The translations under genes were made by a program, and so were the position numbers. A stretch of 64,000 bases of DNA from Sphingomonas hankookensis. GTDB taxonomy: Bacteria; Pseudomonadota; Alphaproteobacteria; Sphingomonadales; Sphingomonadaceae. The DNA lies in contig NZ_LQQO01000045.1 of assembly GCF_001619955.1 (NCBI RefSeq), positions 1 to 64,000 of the forward strand. Direction: 5' to 3'. The number at the start of each line of letters is the position of its first letter. Position 1 is the first letter of the stretch. Positions 9,855-19,810 of the stretch are shown here, one piece after another. The notes below the pieces were generated by a model. That model searched no databases. It was not told where the DNA came from and worked only from the letters and a program-made list of their open reading frames with translations.

Positions 9855-9995
9855 GATCCCTCCCGTTCGCAGGCTAGCCGGCTGTAAGGGAAACGCAAGT
9901 GGCTGCCATCCGGTCGTGTAAGCCGGGAGGCGACGAGTGCCTGCTTGAGGCAGGGCGATCGCGACGTCGGGCAGTCCCCTTTCCCGACTTACTCA

Positions 9996-10020
9996 CGCCC
10001 GCCGCCTGCCACGGCGGGCG
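9996..10020 (-). promoter_or_regulatory. Perfect GC hairpin in the leader between the first two DISARM-like genes
   Basis: CGCCCGCCG (9996-10004) and CGGCGGGCG (10012-10020) form a perfect 9-bp stem with a 7-base loop. It lies in the 216-bp gap 9855-10070, the only real gap in an otherwise overlapping operon. There is no T-run after it, so it is a poor intrinsic terminator; it could attenuate, stabilise mRNA or mark a processing site. The same gap holds a possible promoter for the downstream four genes (TTGCGT then TAGCCT, 16 bases apart, about 9885-9912, minus strand), which is weak. Confidence 0.5.
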
Positions 10021-10070
10021 CGCTTCCGGAAGCATAGATGCGCGTCGAATATAGTGGTGGATCCGCGGGC

Positions 10071-13000
10071 TCATGCCGCCGCCCGCTCCCGCCCGGCTTC
10101 GAAGAACTGCCTGCAAAAGTGGTAGGCCAGCCGGTCGCGGTAGGTGAGGATGTTGTCCTCTACGGTCGCCACTTCGCAGTGCGGCGTGCCTCCGTTCGCC
10201 GGCCCCCGCAGACCGCGCCCGACCATCTGCATGTATCGGACCGCACTGAATACCGGTCGCGAGATCAGGATCATGTCCGACTTGGGTGCATCGAAGCCCG
10301 TGGTGAGCACCGAGTGGTTGCAGAGGACTCTGAGCTCGCCCTCCCGGAAGCGTCGGATGAAGTGCTGACGGGCGAGGCGGTCCGTCTCCCCACTGACCGC
10401 CGCCGCCGGGCAGCCGGCGAGGTGGAGCCGCGCCGCTAGGTACTGGCCGTGGGCTACGGAATTGGCGAACAGGAGGATGGAGGAGGCTTGGCTGGCGAGC
10501 ACGTGCTCGAAGATCAGGTCGTTGCGCTCCCTGTCGTGTCCGATCCGTTCGATAACGTGCTCCGGCAGCTCCCCATACTGGTCAAAGTGACGTCGCTCCG
10601 CCTCGCTCAGCTCGACGGGCCGGTCGTATCTGATCGGGCTGTAACGCATCTCCGCGAGCACGCCGCGCCGCCTTAGGGCGTCGTGCAGGCCCGCTTGGTC
10701 ACGCGGCAGCCATCGTCGATCAAAGCGAGCGGCGAGACGTGCGGACTCGTCCTCGTCGCGACCACGCCACGGGGTAGCGCTCAGCCCTAGCACGGGCGGC
10801 TCCCGGTCCCGGGCGGTCTCGGTCCCAGTCTGCACGTCGAGCCAGCGCAGTAGCGAGCTGTAGCTTGGCGCGATAGCGTGGTGACACTCGTCGATCACGA
10901 CGACCCCGGGGCGGCTTAGCCATTCTAGACCGCGCACGTCGAACCGCAGGTTCAGCGTCTGAATGCTCGCCACGACGACGACCGGCTCGTCCGCGGCCGG
11001 AGGGCGTGGGTCCGGCTGGCCGGCCCAGAGCCTCGCGACCCTGAGATCTTGCCCCTCCCGGCCGAGGTTGGACCAGAGCTGCCGGAAGCACTGCACGGCC
11101 TGCTCGCACAGCTCGTCCGTCTGCGCGACCCACAGCGCGCTCCGCTCGCCCTCGCCGTTGAGGACGAGCCTCACGACGGCTTCCGCAGCCACCCTCGTCT
11201 TGCCGCCCCCGGTAGGCAGGCTTACGACCGCGCGCCGTCTTCCCCGTCCGCTCTCAATGAGCTCGCGAAGTGAGGCGAGGATGTCGTGCTGGTAGTCGTG
11301 CAGGTTCGGCAGAGGAGCAGGGCCTGAGACCAGCAGCTCGGGATCGCGCCTCACGCTGACGCTACTCCCGTACTCAGCGGGGAACCCCAGTTCCGTCGCG
11401 AACTCCCGCGCCCTCTCGCCGCCCCAGCGCTCGGGAGGCTGCAGGCCCGACGAGGCGAGCGCCGCTTGGAGTCTGGAGAGGATGGCCGGTCCGTTGATCG
11501 CGATGGCGAGTTCGGCGATCGTCACCGCCTCCGCCTTGCCGCACAGCGCGCGCACGGCCGGCTGCGGAAGGGTGGCGAGGAGGACGGCGGGATCGCCGCC
11601 GACTGCCCGCAGCAGTCGCAGCGGCAGGTTGGGCTCCGAGCGCACGTTCGCACGTGCTTCGGCCGCGCGGGCGCTGCTAAGCAAGGCCATGGCCTCGGCA
11701 GGATCGGTCGGGAGCAGCCCGAAGCCGTGGAGCGCTTGAACGAGCGCCTTGACGCCGTCCGCCCAAGACAGTGCGCTCATCCGGTCGCGGTCGAGAAGCA
11801 CCACGCCGGTCGCGTCGCGGGCGACCGGAGGCTCCCGGTCCTGGTAGCCGCTGCGCTCCGACAGTCCGAAGACCCACATCGCATCGGGCGGGGTGACCGA
11901 GGCGAACAGTGGCGACAGCTCGGGGAATAGGCCGGTAAGAGGACCCGGCCTGTCCAGCGTGTCGTCGTAGGAGGTCTCGGTGTGTTCGGCGAGCAGCCGG
12001 GCGCCGGCGTCGATCCATAAGTCCGCTGCGGCGGGTGACAGGGTGATGAGGCGTCCGTCCTCACTTGCGCTGGCGGCTTGGTCTCTGTCGACGCTGACGA
12101 ACACCTGATCGATCGGTAGTGGTCCGTCGCGGGTCGGCACGACCGGAGGCACAGCCCCGTCGCGGACTGCCCCCTCCCAAACGGGGCACAGCCTGTCGAA
12201 CCGGTCCCTGACCTGCGCGGCGGCGGAGAACACCGCCGACCAGGCTCCGGCCACCTCCGTCGGATCGGCCGACTTCCCGCGACCGAGGGGATCGAGTTCG
12301 GTCGGCTCGGCCATCGCGCGACGGAAGGCGGTGACGGCCGCTCCGTCGCATAGCCCTGCGGCGTCCAGCACCAGTGCCGTCTCCTCCGGCGCCGCCCTCA
12401 GCGCGACGATGCTGTCGCCGATTCGCACCCGTCCATGCTCCGCAAGGATCGCGAGGAACGGATGCGGCGCGGTGAACTCTTCGTAATTCTCGCGACGGGT
12501 GAGATGACCGAAGGTCACCGCATCGAACAAATTACCGTCACCGTCGCCTCCGATGGCGGTCGTCTGCCGTCTTAGCGCCGCGATGCACTGGCTCCCCAGA
12601 TCCGCCGCGAGCCCCGCGGGTGCGAAGGGCAGGATCTTCCAGCCGTGCGGCATGTCGATGATGCTCGCTTGAAGGACCCCCGTCTTGCCCCAGCGCGGAC
12701 TGCCCTTCATCCTCGGCCAGCCGAGCGAGCGGAGGTTGCTGAAGTAGCCCTCGACCAAGCGCCCCGCACGCCCGGTGAGTTCGATGCCGAACCGGACGCC
12801 GGGCGGCGGCAGGCGTGCGAGCAGCCACGCCGGCAGCCGTGACGCGTGCGGTGCATGGAAGTCGCGGTCGAGCGCCAGCTCGTTGGGCACGTCGTCCGCC
12901 TCATCAACGGAGGGGACGACGAGCTCGTCGCGGGGCCTGAACGCGCCCGTCCTGTCACGGAACCTAAGGTCGTTTGCGTTCACGTTCGCCAAGAAGGCGG

Positions 13001-14843
13001 ACGCCGCCTCTGGAGGAGCATCCGCGAGGTTCGCCCAGAACGGGACCCAGTTGTCGCCGCCCGACGCCTTTGCGGCGGCCAAGGCGCCGGCGAGCACGTC
13101 GCCCCAGACATCCTCCGCCATCTCCCGCACTCCGAGGATGCGCGTGAGCACGTCCTTGGATCTCTCGTCTGCGACGACGGCCGGGGCGACGGGCTCGAGG
13201 CCGGCCGGCGCGCTGCCGGACGTGATGATTGTCAGCGCGGCCGGCGCCAGACGCCCGCCGGCGGTGGGGATGATCGCCGCGGCGCGCAGATCCTGCGGGG
13301 CGAGAAGCTTGCGCTCCGCCGCGTCGCCGACGAGCGAGAGCAGCGCTGTCGCGGTGGTCGGGTCGATGCTCGCGGCGCGTTCCAGCCAACGAGGCGCGGT
13401 GACGATCCCCAAGGCTTCGGGCCTGCCCGAAAGGGACCTGTTGCGCCGGCCGGTCGCCTCCTGCGCGAGCGCGGTGAGCCGCGCCCCGCGGCTCCGGCCC
13501 GCTTGGCAGGTCGGGTGCACGAACGGTCCCGTGCGCATCTCGCCCGCGATGCCATGCCAGCGCCGCAGCAGCTCGGCGTCCTGTGTCGGATGCCGCAGCA
13601 GCTCGGCTGCGCGCCGGAGACTGCCAGTCCCGTCCGCCACAATTGGGCGGTCAGCGAGCAGGTCCCAAAGCGGCTTCACAAGCGAGGCCGCGATCTCGTC
13701 CTGCCGCTCGAGCTGTCTCGGAAGCGCGCCGATCGGGATGCCCGGGTCCTCAGTCGTCGCGAGGTAGCCCATGTGGTCGGCCATCAGCTTCGCGGCTTCC
13801 TGCATGAGGGCCTCGTTCCACGCCCCCTTGATGACGCCCGTGCGGTCGCTGTTCAGCTTCCAGGGCGCGTTAAGGATGCCTTCGGCGAGCGTCTGGCTCT
13901 GCGTGGGGAAGAAGGCCCAGAACTGTCCGGCCGCCTCACGCCCGCCGACCGGCACGGCCCATGCGAGGGGCACCTCGTCGCGGGCCTGCAGATGGAGGGC
14001 GTCAGCGATCGCAGCGGCATCCGTGATCCGAACCCGCCGTTGGAACACGCGCCAGCGGGTCTCGCTCTGTTCGTCGCCGACGACTAGGAGGTCGCCATCG
14101 TGCCTGCGCGTGATGATGCGCAGCGGACCCCCGTCCACGTTGAGCACGAGTTCCACGTCGGCGTCGAGGAAGAGGAGAAACTCCGCGGGAAAGGAGACCA
14201 TCTCGCTGACGAGCCGCTCGCGGACGGCGGGGTCCGCCACCTCGGCGGTGACCACCGTCGTCGCCCAGTCGAGGTCTCCGTCGGGTCGAAGCGGCCCGCT
14301 CGGATCGGCGGGATCCACGGCCACCGCGAGGCGCATGCCGGGTGCGCGGGCGCCCGTCTCAAGTCCGAGCCGCTGCCTGATCGTAGTGCGGCACCATTCG
14401 GGGTCGAATCGCAGGCCGACGGAGCGGCTGACGATCTCGACTGCCCCGCCGAGTTTCAGGAGCGACTTGAAGCCAATGCCGAACCGGCCGATCTGACCGG
14501 CGCGCTTGGACGAGCTCCTCGCGTTCAGCAGGGCGACGATGCCGCCCTCGTCCAGCGCAGCGCCGGTGTTCGCCGCGACGATGCGGTCGCGCTCGAGCGT
14601 AATCTGGATGCGCCCGCTCGAGTCCCCGGCCTCTCCGATCGCGTCGGCGGCGTTCTGGACGAGTTCGAAGAGCTGCCTCCAAGCGTACCCGCCGGAAAGC
14701 ACTTCCACCTCGGTCTCGTAGTGCTCGTTGACGTCGCGCGGCTGTGCCTCGTAGGCCCGCATGCGGCGTTCGCACTCCTCGACGATGAAGGGTGCGAGTC
14801 TATCATAGCCGCCGCTAGTCGCGGCGGGGTTCACAATTGCCAT
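10071..14843 (-). CDS. Giant GHKL-ATPase / DEAD-type SF2 helicase fusion, first gene of the DISARM-like operon
   Basis: The 1590-aa protein starts with a GHKL (Hsp90/histidine-kinase-like, sacsin-type) ATPase fold: N-box ELVQNAADAIG (60-70), ANTGAALDEGG (91-101) and the lid GRFGIGFKSLLK (119-130). About 1000 residues of unassigned sequence follow. From about residue 1165 to the end there is an SF2 helicase: SLPTGGGKTRVAAEA (Walker A), VVVIDECHHAI (motif II), LGLSATPWRG (III), LCNHSVLTTGFDAP (V) and YMQMVGRGLRGP (VI). The start ATG at 14843 follows AGGGGCAGA. The fused ATPase and helicase suggest a sensor or clamp-like motor acting on DNA. Proteins of this general build occur beside restriction and DISARM-like genes; the exact function is unknown. 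It sits upstream of, and in line with, the UvrD-drmA-drmB-NERD genes. Confidence 0.85.
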   Translation of the reverse strand: MAIVNPAATSGGYDRLAPFIVEECERRMRAYEAQPRDVNEHYETEVEVLSGGYAWRQLFELVQNAADAIGEAGDSSGRIQITLERDRIVAANTGAALDEGGIVALLNARSSSKRAGQIGRFGIGFKSLLKLGGAVEIVSRSVGLRFDPEWCRTTIRQRLGLETGARAPGMRLAVAVDPADPSGPLRPDGDLDWATTVVTAEVADPAVRERLVSEMVSFPAEFLLFLDADVELVLNVDGGPLRIITRRHDGDLLVVGDEQSETRWRVFQRRVRITDAAAIADALHLQARDEVPLAWAVPVGGREAAGQFWAFFPTQSQTLAEGILNAPWKLNSDRTGVIKGAWNEALMQEAAKLMADHMGYLATTEDPGIPIGALPRQLERQDEIAASLVKPLWDLLADRPIVADGTGSLRRAAELLRHPTQDAELLRRWHGIAGEMRTGPFVHPTCQAGRSRGARLTALAQEATGRRNRSLSGRPEALGIVTAPRWLERAASIDPTTATALLSLVGDAAERKLLAPQDLRAAAIIPTAGGRLAPAALTIITSGSAPAGLEPVAPAVVADERSKDVLTRILGVREMAEDVWGDVLAGALAAAKASGGDNWVPFWANLADAPPEAASAFLANVNANDLRFRDRTGAFRPRDELVVPSVDEADDVPNELALDRDFHAPHASRLPAWLLARLPPPGVRFGIELTGRAGRLVEGYFSNLRSLGWPRMKGSPRWGKTGVLQASIIDMPHGWKILPFAPAGLAADLGSQCIAALRRQTTAIGGDGDGNLFDAVTFGHLTRRENYEEFTAPHPFLAILAEHGRVRIGDSIVALRAAPEETALVLDAAGLCDGAAVTAFRRAMAEPTELDPLGRGKSADPTEVAGAWSAVFSAAAQVRDRFDRLCPVWEGAVRDGAVPPVVPTRDGPLPIDQVFVSVDRDQAASASEDGRLITLSPAAADLWIDAGARLLAEHTETSYDDTLDRPGPLTGLFPELSPLFASVTPPDAMWVFGLSERSGYQDREPPVARDATGVVLLDRDRMSALSWADGVKALVQALHGFGLLPTDPAEAMALLSSARAAEARANVRSEPNLPLRLLRAVGGDPAVLLATLPQPAVRALCGKAEAVTIAELAIAINGPAILSRLQAALASSGLQPPERWGGERAREFATELGFPAEYGSSVSVRRDPELLVSGPAPLPNLHDYQHDILASLRELIESGRGRRRAVVSLPTGGGKTRVAAEAVVRLVLNGEGERSALWVAQTDELCEQAVQCFRQLWSNLGREGQDLRVARLWAGQPDPRPPAADEPVVVVASIQTLNLRFDVRGLEWLSRPGVVVIDECHHAIAPSYSSLLRWLDVQTGTETARDREPPVLGLSATPWRGRDEDESARLAARFDRRWLPRDQAGLHDALRRRGVLAEMRYSPIRYDRPVELSEAERRHFDQYGELPEHVIERIGHDRERNDLIFEHVLASQASSILLFANSVAHGQYLAARLHLAGCPAAAVSGETDRLARQHFIRRFREGELRVLCNHSVLTTGFDAPKSDMILISRPVFSAVRYMQMVGRGLRGPANGGTPHCEVATVEDNILTYRDRLAYHFCRQFFEAGRERAAA

Positions 14844-15406
14844 TCTGCCCCTGTCCCCCCTTCGTGCGCCGTCGAATGTGACCGATGTAGGCAGGCTTGT
14901 TAAGCCGTCATGGACACTCGATCGAAAGTCGATCAACCGAGCTGTGCCGGCGATCGGACGTCGGCCCGTTCAGGCTCATGCGGTCGCGCTGACGGACGGC
15001 CGTGTGATATTTTGGTGGTGATCCTACCGTCTTCATCGCGCAGCTCATCGAATGGTCGATACAGTTCGAGCGGCCAACGGGTTCCACTTGATGCGAGTCG
15101 AGTGAACCAGCCGTTTCCGAACGGTTGTCCGAAGCTGAGGGGCTGAAAAGTCAGCATGAACGTCCGGAACTGGGTCATTGGATTACGCGAAGCCGTCCGG
15201 CAGCATTCGACCACATCCTGACGCTCCGATCAGCACCCCCAATGTCTTCTTCTGACATAACTTGCCGAAGGCCGGGTAACGATCCGATGCCGGTGCGAAG
15301 AAATCTTGGCGAACGCACAAGATCAACTCCGCTTGCGGCTTGCAGCACCAACATCAAAGAGCATCATGGCACTGTTCGGAATCGACGGCGCCGCTATAGG
15401 AAGAAG
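14844..15406. other. Divergent intergenic region between the DISARM-like operon and the STAND gene
   Basis: These 563 bp should carry the promoters of both transcription units. Base composition is lower in GC than in the flanking genes. TCGATCGAAAGTCGATCA near 14918-14935 contains repeated TCGATC half-sites that could bind a regulator. No convincing -35/-10 pair, RNA gene or conserved coding frame is visible. Open frames here are short and lack recognisable motifs. Confidence 0.4.
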
Positions 15407-18400
15407 ATGTTCGGGGAGCATTACGATCTCAGTCGCCGGTTTCGTCCGGCTACCAAGGAAGGGGACGAGGACCGGCCGTTCCGGGGGCTGCTCGGCGAGG
15501 ACCTGAAAGGCATGCCGGCGTGGCCCGAACTGCTGGAGAAGCGCCGCACCATCGTTCTGGCCGAGGCGGGCAGCGGCAAGTCCAGCGAATTCGACTATCA
15601 ATGTTCTGCGCTGCGCCAGGCGAACAAGTTTGCGTTCAAGGTGACTGTGCGCGACGTCGCGGACGCCGGCCTCGAGGCGTCGCTCGTTCCGGCCGACCGC
15701 GCTCGATTTGCGCAATGGCGGGCAGACCCGGACGCGCCTTGTTGGCTGTTCGTGGACTCGGTCGACGAAGCCAAGGACCAAGGACATCATTTCGACGCCG
15801 CCTGTCGGAAGCTGGCCGATGCAATCGCCGGGCTGGAGGAGCGCGTTCATCTCTACATCTCGAGCCGTTATACCGATTGGGATAAGACGGCTGATCGCAT
15901 CTCGGTCGAGAAATGGCTCTCGCTCCCCGAGCCGCCCCCTCCGCCGACCGATGTCGCGGACGAGGTTCGCGCGACACTGCAGAACCGGGACGAAAGTCCG
16001 CCAAGAGTGCGCGAAGAGATCAGTGTCCTGGTCATGGAGCCGCTCAGCCGCTGGCAGGTCGAGCGCTTCGCGCGTGCCTCGGGCATCGAGGCGATCGATG
16101 CTCTCCTGGCTGCCGTCGATCATGGCAGCCTCTGGGAATTCGCGGCGCGGCCGATGGACCTAGGTTGGATGGTGGAGTTCTGGCGCGATCATAAGCGGCT
16201 CGGCTCGCTTCGGGAGATGATCGAGGCCAGCCTAAAGGCGAGACTGCTCGATCCCGATCCGCTTCGCCGCAAGCGCGATCCGCTCGACCTCGCCAAGGGC
16301 GCTCACGCCATCGACCGGATTGGAGCAGCATTTTTGCTGTGCGGGCGCGATTCCGTGCGGGTCCCTGCCGCCGGCCTGGACCTGTCGCCTCCCGAGCGCT
16401 CGATGCCGATCGAGGAGATCCTGCCGGACTGGCCCGACGGCGAACGGCTTCTGCTGCTGGGGCGCCCGGTCTTTGATCCGGCGACGCTAGGCCGGGCGCG
16501 GCTGCACAACGACAATGAGGCGACGCTGCGATGCTATTTGCTGGCGCGCTGGCTGGGATGGCTTCTCGCTGAGGGGTGTCCCGTGGCGGTGGTGCGCGAT
16601 CTCCTGTTCGCCGATACCTATGGCTATCGGCTGGTTCGGCCGGAGATGGTCGAGGTGTCGGCATGGCTGGCCGGCAAGAATGATGCGATCGCCGCCTCAC
16701 TCATCGCTCGGTCGCCCTATAATCTTCTGCGCTATGGTGATCCGGGATCGTTGCCGATACCGGTGCGGGTCAAAGCATTTGCGGCGGCGCTCGCGCAGGT
16801 CGAGACGATCGATCCGCAGAAGCTCTGGTTCGGCGAGCAGGGGCTTCGCCGGTTCGCCGATCCCGGTCTCGACGACCATATCCCGGGTTGGTGGGAGATT
16901 GCCAAAGGCGATGAGGAAGCGCGGCACCTTCTGCTGCGCCTCGTCGATTTCGGCGGCCAGAAAGGCGGTCTTCCCGTGGTGCGCCAAGTTGCCTACGACC
17001 GCAGCACCGACGAGATCACGCAGCTGCTCGCGGGCCGGGCTCTTCTGAAGCTCGGCGAGAAGGCAGATCGCACCGCCTATGCACGGCACGTTGTGGAGCA
17101 TGGGTCCGATCTCTCACGCTCGATCATTCTCCAGGCCCTGGACGCGCTGTTCCCGGAGGAGATCGATGTTGAGGCATTCTTCGCGTTGATCGACAATGCC
17201 GGGGTCACGGGCGAGGACGACATTGCGACCATACTGCCGCTGGGCAGTGAGCTGCCGGCGGGCTTGACGCGCCGGGAAGACTTGCACCGTTTCCTGACGG
17301 AAGTCGTCGCTCGGTCCGGCGATTTCAGCGGCGACACGGTCGACGACGACAAGCCGTTTCGCGAGGCCTTCTCGCAGATGGCAGCCAGCGCGGCGCTTCA
17401 TCTCCTCGACTATCATCCGTCGGACATCCCAGATGTCGTCACGGATCTCTTCCTACTGCTGCACGAATCGCACCGTCGGATCGGGTCCGAGGCAAGCTTC
17501 AAGGCGCTGGGCGAGGCATTTGGTGCATCGCCGGGGCGGCGCCGCACGTCGCTCTGGCGGTCGATCGTGCGGCTACGCACGCATCCCTATGCGCGTGACG
17601 ATGGCGAGCTCAACATCTGGTTCGTCCAGCATCTCGGATGGCCGGTGCTGCTGAGTCTCGCCGACATCGACTGGCTCCTCCTCGATATGCGCGAGCGAAC
17701 CGACCGGCAGGATCGGCTGACGGCGCTCCGCGCGGCGCATACGCTCTGGCGGGATTTCGGGGGCACCGACAGAGACATGCAGCGCATCGTCGACGCCGTC
17801 GCCGACGATGCGGAGCTCTCAGCCCAGCTTGCGGCCTGGCGGTCGCCGCCGCCTGAGACGCCCGAGATGGTCGAGCGAATGGCTGGGTTCGAAGCGGCGC
17901 GGAAGCGCAATGAACACCAAGCTGAAGCGCGCGATCAGAGCTGGGTCAAGCTCATCAACAAGCTCCGTGACGATCCGAACTTCTTCGACAGCTTGTCGCC
18001 TCAGACCGACGAGACCGTAGACTCGCGCCTCTATCATCTCTGGCAGTTCCTCTCCTGGCGGACCCAGTCCCGCTCGCGCTACTCGATCGACAGCCTCGAT
18101 GTGGTCGAGCCGGTGTTCGGGCCGGAGATGACAAGACGCTTCGGCGAGGCTTTGATGGCGTTCGCCTATAAGCGCACTCCGGTCGGAACCGTCGAAGAGG
18201 CCGCCCAGCGCCGCACGGTCACGAGCTTCGACATCATGGCATTGACCGGCATGTCGCTGGCGGCAGCCACGGTCCCGAACTGGGCGGAGCAGCTCGATCC
18301 AGCCTGCGCCGCGCAGGCGGCGCGGCTGGCCGTGATCGAGCTCAACGGCTTTCCTGACTATCTCGTACCGCTCAGCCAGGCGCATCCCGAGGCCGTGCGC

Positions 18401-19810
18401 TCGGTATTGTGGCGGGCGTCTCGCGCGCAGCTCGACCGGGTCAATGAGGTGGACCACGGGATGCTCGACCGGCTGGAATATGCCGATGGCGTGCTTGCCC
18501 GGCTGCTGGTTCCGGACCTGATCGATTATCTGCGCGACCATGACGATCTGGCAGCCGTGGCGCTCGAGAAGATCGTCTCGGTGCTGATCCAAGCGCAGCC
18601 TTTCCTGTCCGAGGGATTGGCGGAGCTGGCCGAAGCGCGCGCGACGGCGGCGACCGACCCCGTGGTCGCAGCCTATTATCTGCTGCTTCTCTTCGCGCTG
18701 GAGGGCGATTGTGCCGTCGACCGGCTGCGCGAGAAAATGAGCATGCTCGACGGTCAGGACCAGACCGCCTTGTGCTGCACTTTGTTGCCGCGGCTGTTCG
18801 GTGGCCGGTTCAATCGCACCGTAGCACCGCCACTGCCTCTTTCCGCCGAGCGGCTCGAGCAATTGCTCATCATTGCGTTCGAGGGTGTCCGGCCCGCGGA
18901 CGACATCGTGCGCGCGAACGGCAAGGTCTATTCCCCGGGATTGCGCGATGAGGCGCAGGACGCGCGGCATATGATCTTCGACAGGCTACTGAAGACGCCC
19001 GGCGAAGCCACACAGGCCGCGATCCGGCGCATGGCGGAGATCCCCGATTTTCCGATCGAGCCCAAGCATCTGCGCATCCATGCCGAGCGACATACCGAGG
19101 TGAATTCGGTGCTAGCCGCCTGGCTGCCGTCCGACGTGATCGTATTCGAGCAGAGTTTCGATCGTGCGCCGCGCACGACGGAAGATCTGCAACTGATAGC
19201 GCGGCGCAGGCTTGAGGCAATCGAGCATGATCTTCTTCACGGCAAGTTCGCGCAGGGCGATACGTTGCAGGGACTGGCCGACGAGAATGCGGTTCAACGA
19301 TGGGTCGCGACCCAACTCGATGAGCGGCGCAAGGAAGCCTATACCATACAGCGCGAGACCCATTTCGCGGATGAAAAGGAACCCGACATCACGCTAACGA
19401 GCCGACATGGCGGTGTCGACCTGCCGATCGAGATCAAGGTGGCGGATGGCCTTTCGGTCAAGCAGTTGGAAGCGGCGCTCGAAGTTCAACTTTGCGGTCA
19501 GTATCTGCGCCATGAGACGGCGCGTCGCGGCATCCTGCTCCTCGTCCTCCAGCAGCCGCGCCCGGGCGGCTGGGAAATCGCACCGGGCGACCCACTCGTC
19601 CCCTTCTCCGTCGTCATGGACCACCTTCATGCGCGCGCACGGGCAATGCGCGAAAGCGCCGCGACCGGTCCGCAACCGATTGTGTGCGCGATCGACGTCT
19701 CCGGGGTGGTCCCGCTCAAGGACAAGCGCACGGCCGCGCGAGCCAAACGCAAGTCGAACACAGCGAAGACCAGAACATCGATCAAGGCACGGTCCAAACG
19801 ATGCACGTAA
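15407..19810 (+). CDS. Large STAND/NACHT-like NTPase with C-terminal PD-(D/E)XK nuclease-like domain
   Basis: The 1467-aa protein has an N-terminal P-loop (IVLAEAGSGKSSEF, Walker A about 52-59) and a Walker B CWLFVDSVDEAKD (about 112-124), typical of NACHT/STAND signalling ATPases. A long, mostly helical region, possibly HEAT-like, fills the middle. Near the C-terminus EPDITLTSRHGG and DLPIEIKVADG give the PD...ExK catalytic pattern of a restriction-fold nuclease, with QLCGQYL supplying the following Gln helix. The start ATG at 15407 has AGGAAG just upstream; the open frame extends further 5' but without protein-like composition. It is single and divergent from the DISARM-like operon. By analogy with Avs-type proteins it may sense phage and then cut DNA, but here the nuclease is C-terminal instead of N-terminal. 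The family is not one I recognise. Confidence 0.8.
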   Translation: MFGEHYDLSRRFRPATKEGDEDRPFRGLLGEDLKGMPAWPELLEKRRTIVLAEAGSGKSSEFDYQCSALRQANKFAFKVTVRDVADAGLEASLVPADRARFAQWRADPDAPCWLFVDSVDEAKDQGHHFDAACRKLADAIAGLEERVHLYISSRYTDWDKTADRISVEKWLSLPEPPPPPTDVADEVRATLQNRDESPPRVREEISVLVMEPLSRWQVERFARASGIEAIDALLAAVDHGSLWEFAARPMDLGWMVEFWRDHKRLGSLREMIEASLKARLLDPDPLRRKRDPLDLAKGAHAIDRIGAAFLLCGRDSVRVPAAGLDLSPPERSMPIEEILPDWPDGERLLLLGRPVFDPATLGRARLHNDNEATLRCYLLARWLGWLLAEGCPVAVVRDLLFADTYGYRLVRPEMVEVSAWLAGKNDAIAASLIARSPYNLLRYGDPGSLPIPVRVKAFAAALAQVETIDPQKLWFGEQGLRRFADPGLDDHIPGWWEIAKGDEEARHLLLRLVDFGGQKGGLPVVRQVAYDRSTDEITQLLAGRALLKLGEKADRTAYARHVVEHGSDLSRSIILQALDALFPEEIDVEAFFALIDNAGVTGEDDIATILPLGSELPAGLTRREDLHRFLTEVVARSGDFSGDTVDDDKPFREAFSQMAASAALHLLDYHPSDIPDVVTDLFLLLHESHRRIGSEASFKALGEAFGASPGRRRTSLWRSIVRLRTHPYARDDGELNIWFVQHLGWPVLLSLADIDWLLLDMRERTDRQDRLTALRAAHTLWRDFGGTDRDMQRIVDAVADDAELSAQLAAWRSPPPETPEMVERMAGFEAARKRNEHQAEARDQSWVKLINKLRDDPNFFDSLSPQTDETVDSRLYHLWQFLSWRTQSRSRYSIDSLDVVEPVFGPEMTRRFGEALMAFAYKRTPVGTVEEAAQRRTVTSFDIMALTGMSLAAATVPNWAEQLDPACAAQAARLAVIELNGFPDYLVPLSQAHPEAVRSVLWRASRAQLDRVNEVDHGMLDRLEYADGVLARLLVPDLIDYLRDHDDLAAVALEKIVSVLIQAQPFLSEGLAELAEARATAATDPVVAAYYLLLLFALEGDCAVDRLREKMSMLDGQDQTALCCTLLPRLFGGRFNRTVAPPLPLSAERLEQLLIIAFEGVRPADDIVRANGKVYSPGLRDEAQDARHMIFDRLLKTPGEATQAAIRRMAEIPDFPIEPKHLRIHAERHTEVNSVLAAWLPSDVIVFEQSFDRAPRTTEDLQLIARRRLEAIEHDLLHGKFAQGDTLQGLADENAVQRWVATQLDERRKEAYTIQRETHFADEKEPDITLTSRHGGVDLPIEIKVADGLSVKQLEAALEVQLCGQYLRHETARRGILLLVLQQPRPGGWEIAPGDPLVPFSVVMDHLHARARAMRESAATGPQPIVCAIDVSGVVPLKDKRTAARAKRKSNTAKTRTSIKARSKRCT

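Noticed and set aside
14933-15214. 93-codon minus-strand frame in the divergent gap
   Set aside because: Composition is moderately protein-like, but there is no recognisable motif or ribosome-binding site, and it occupies the promoter region of two operons.
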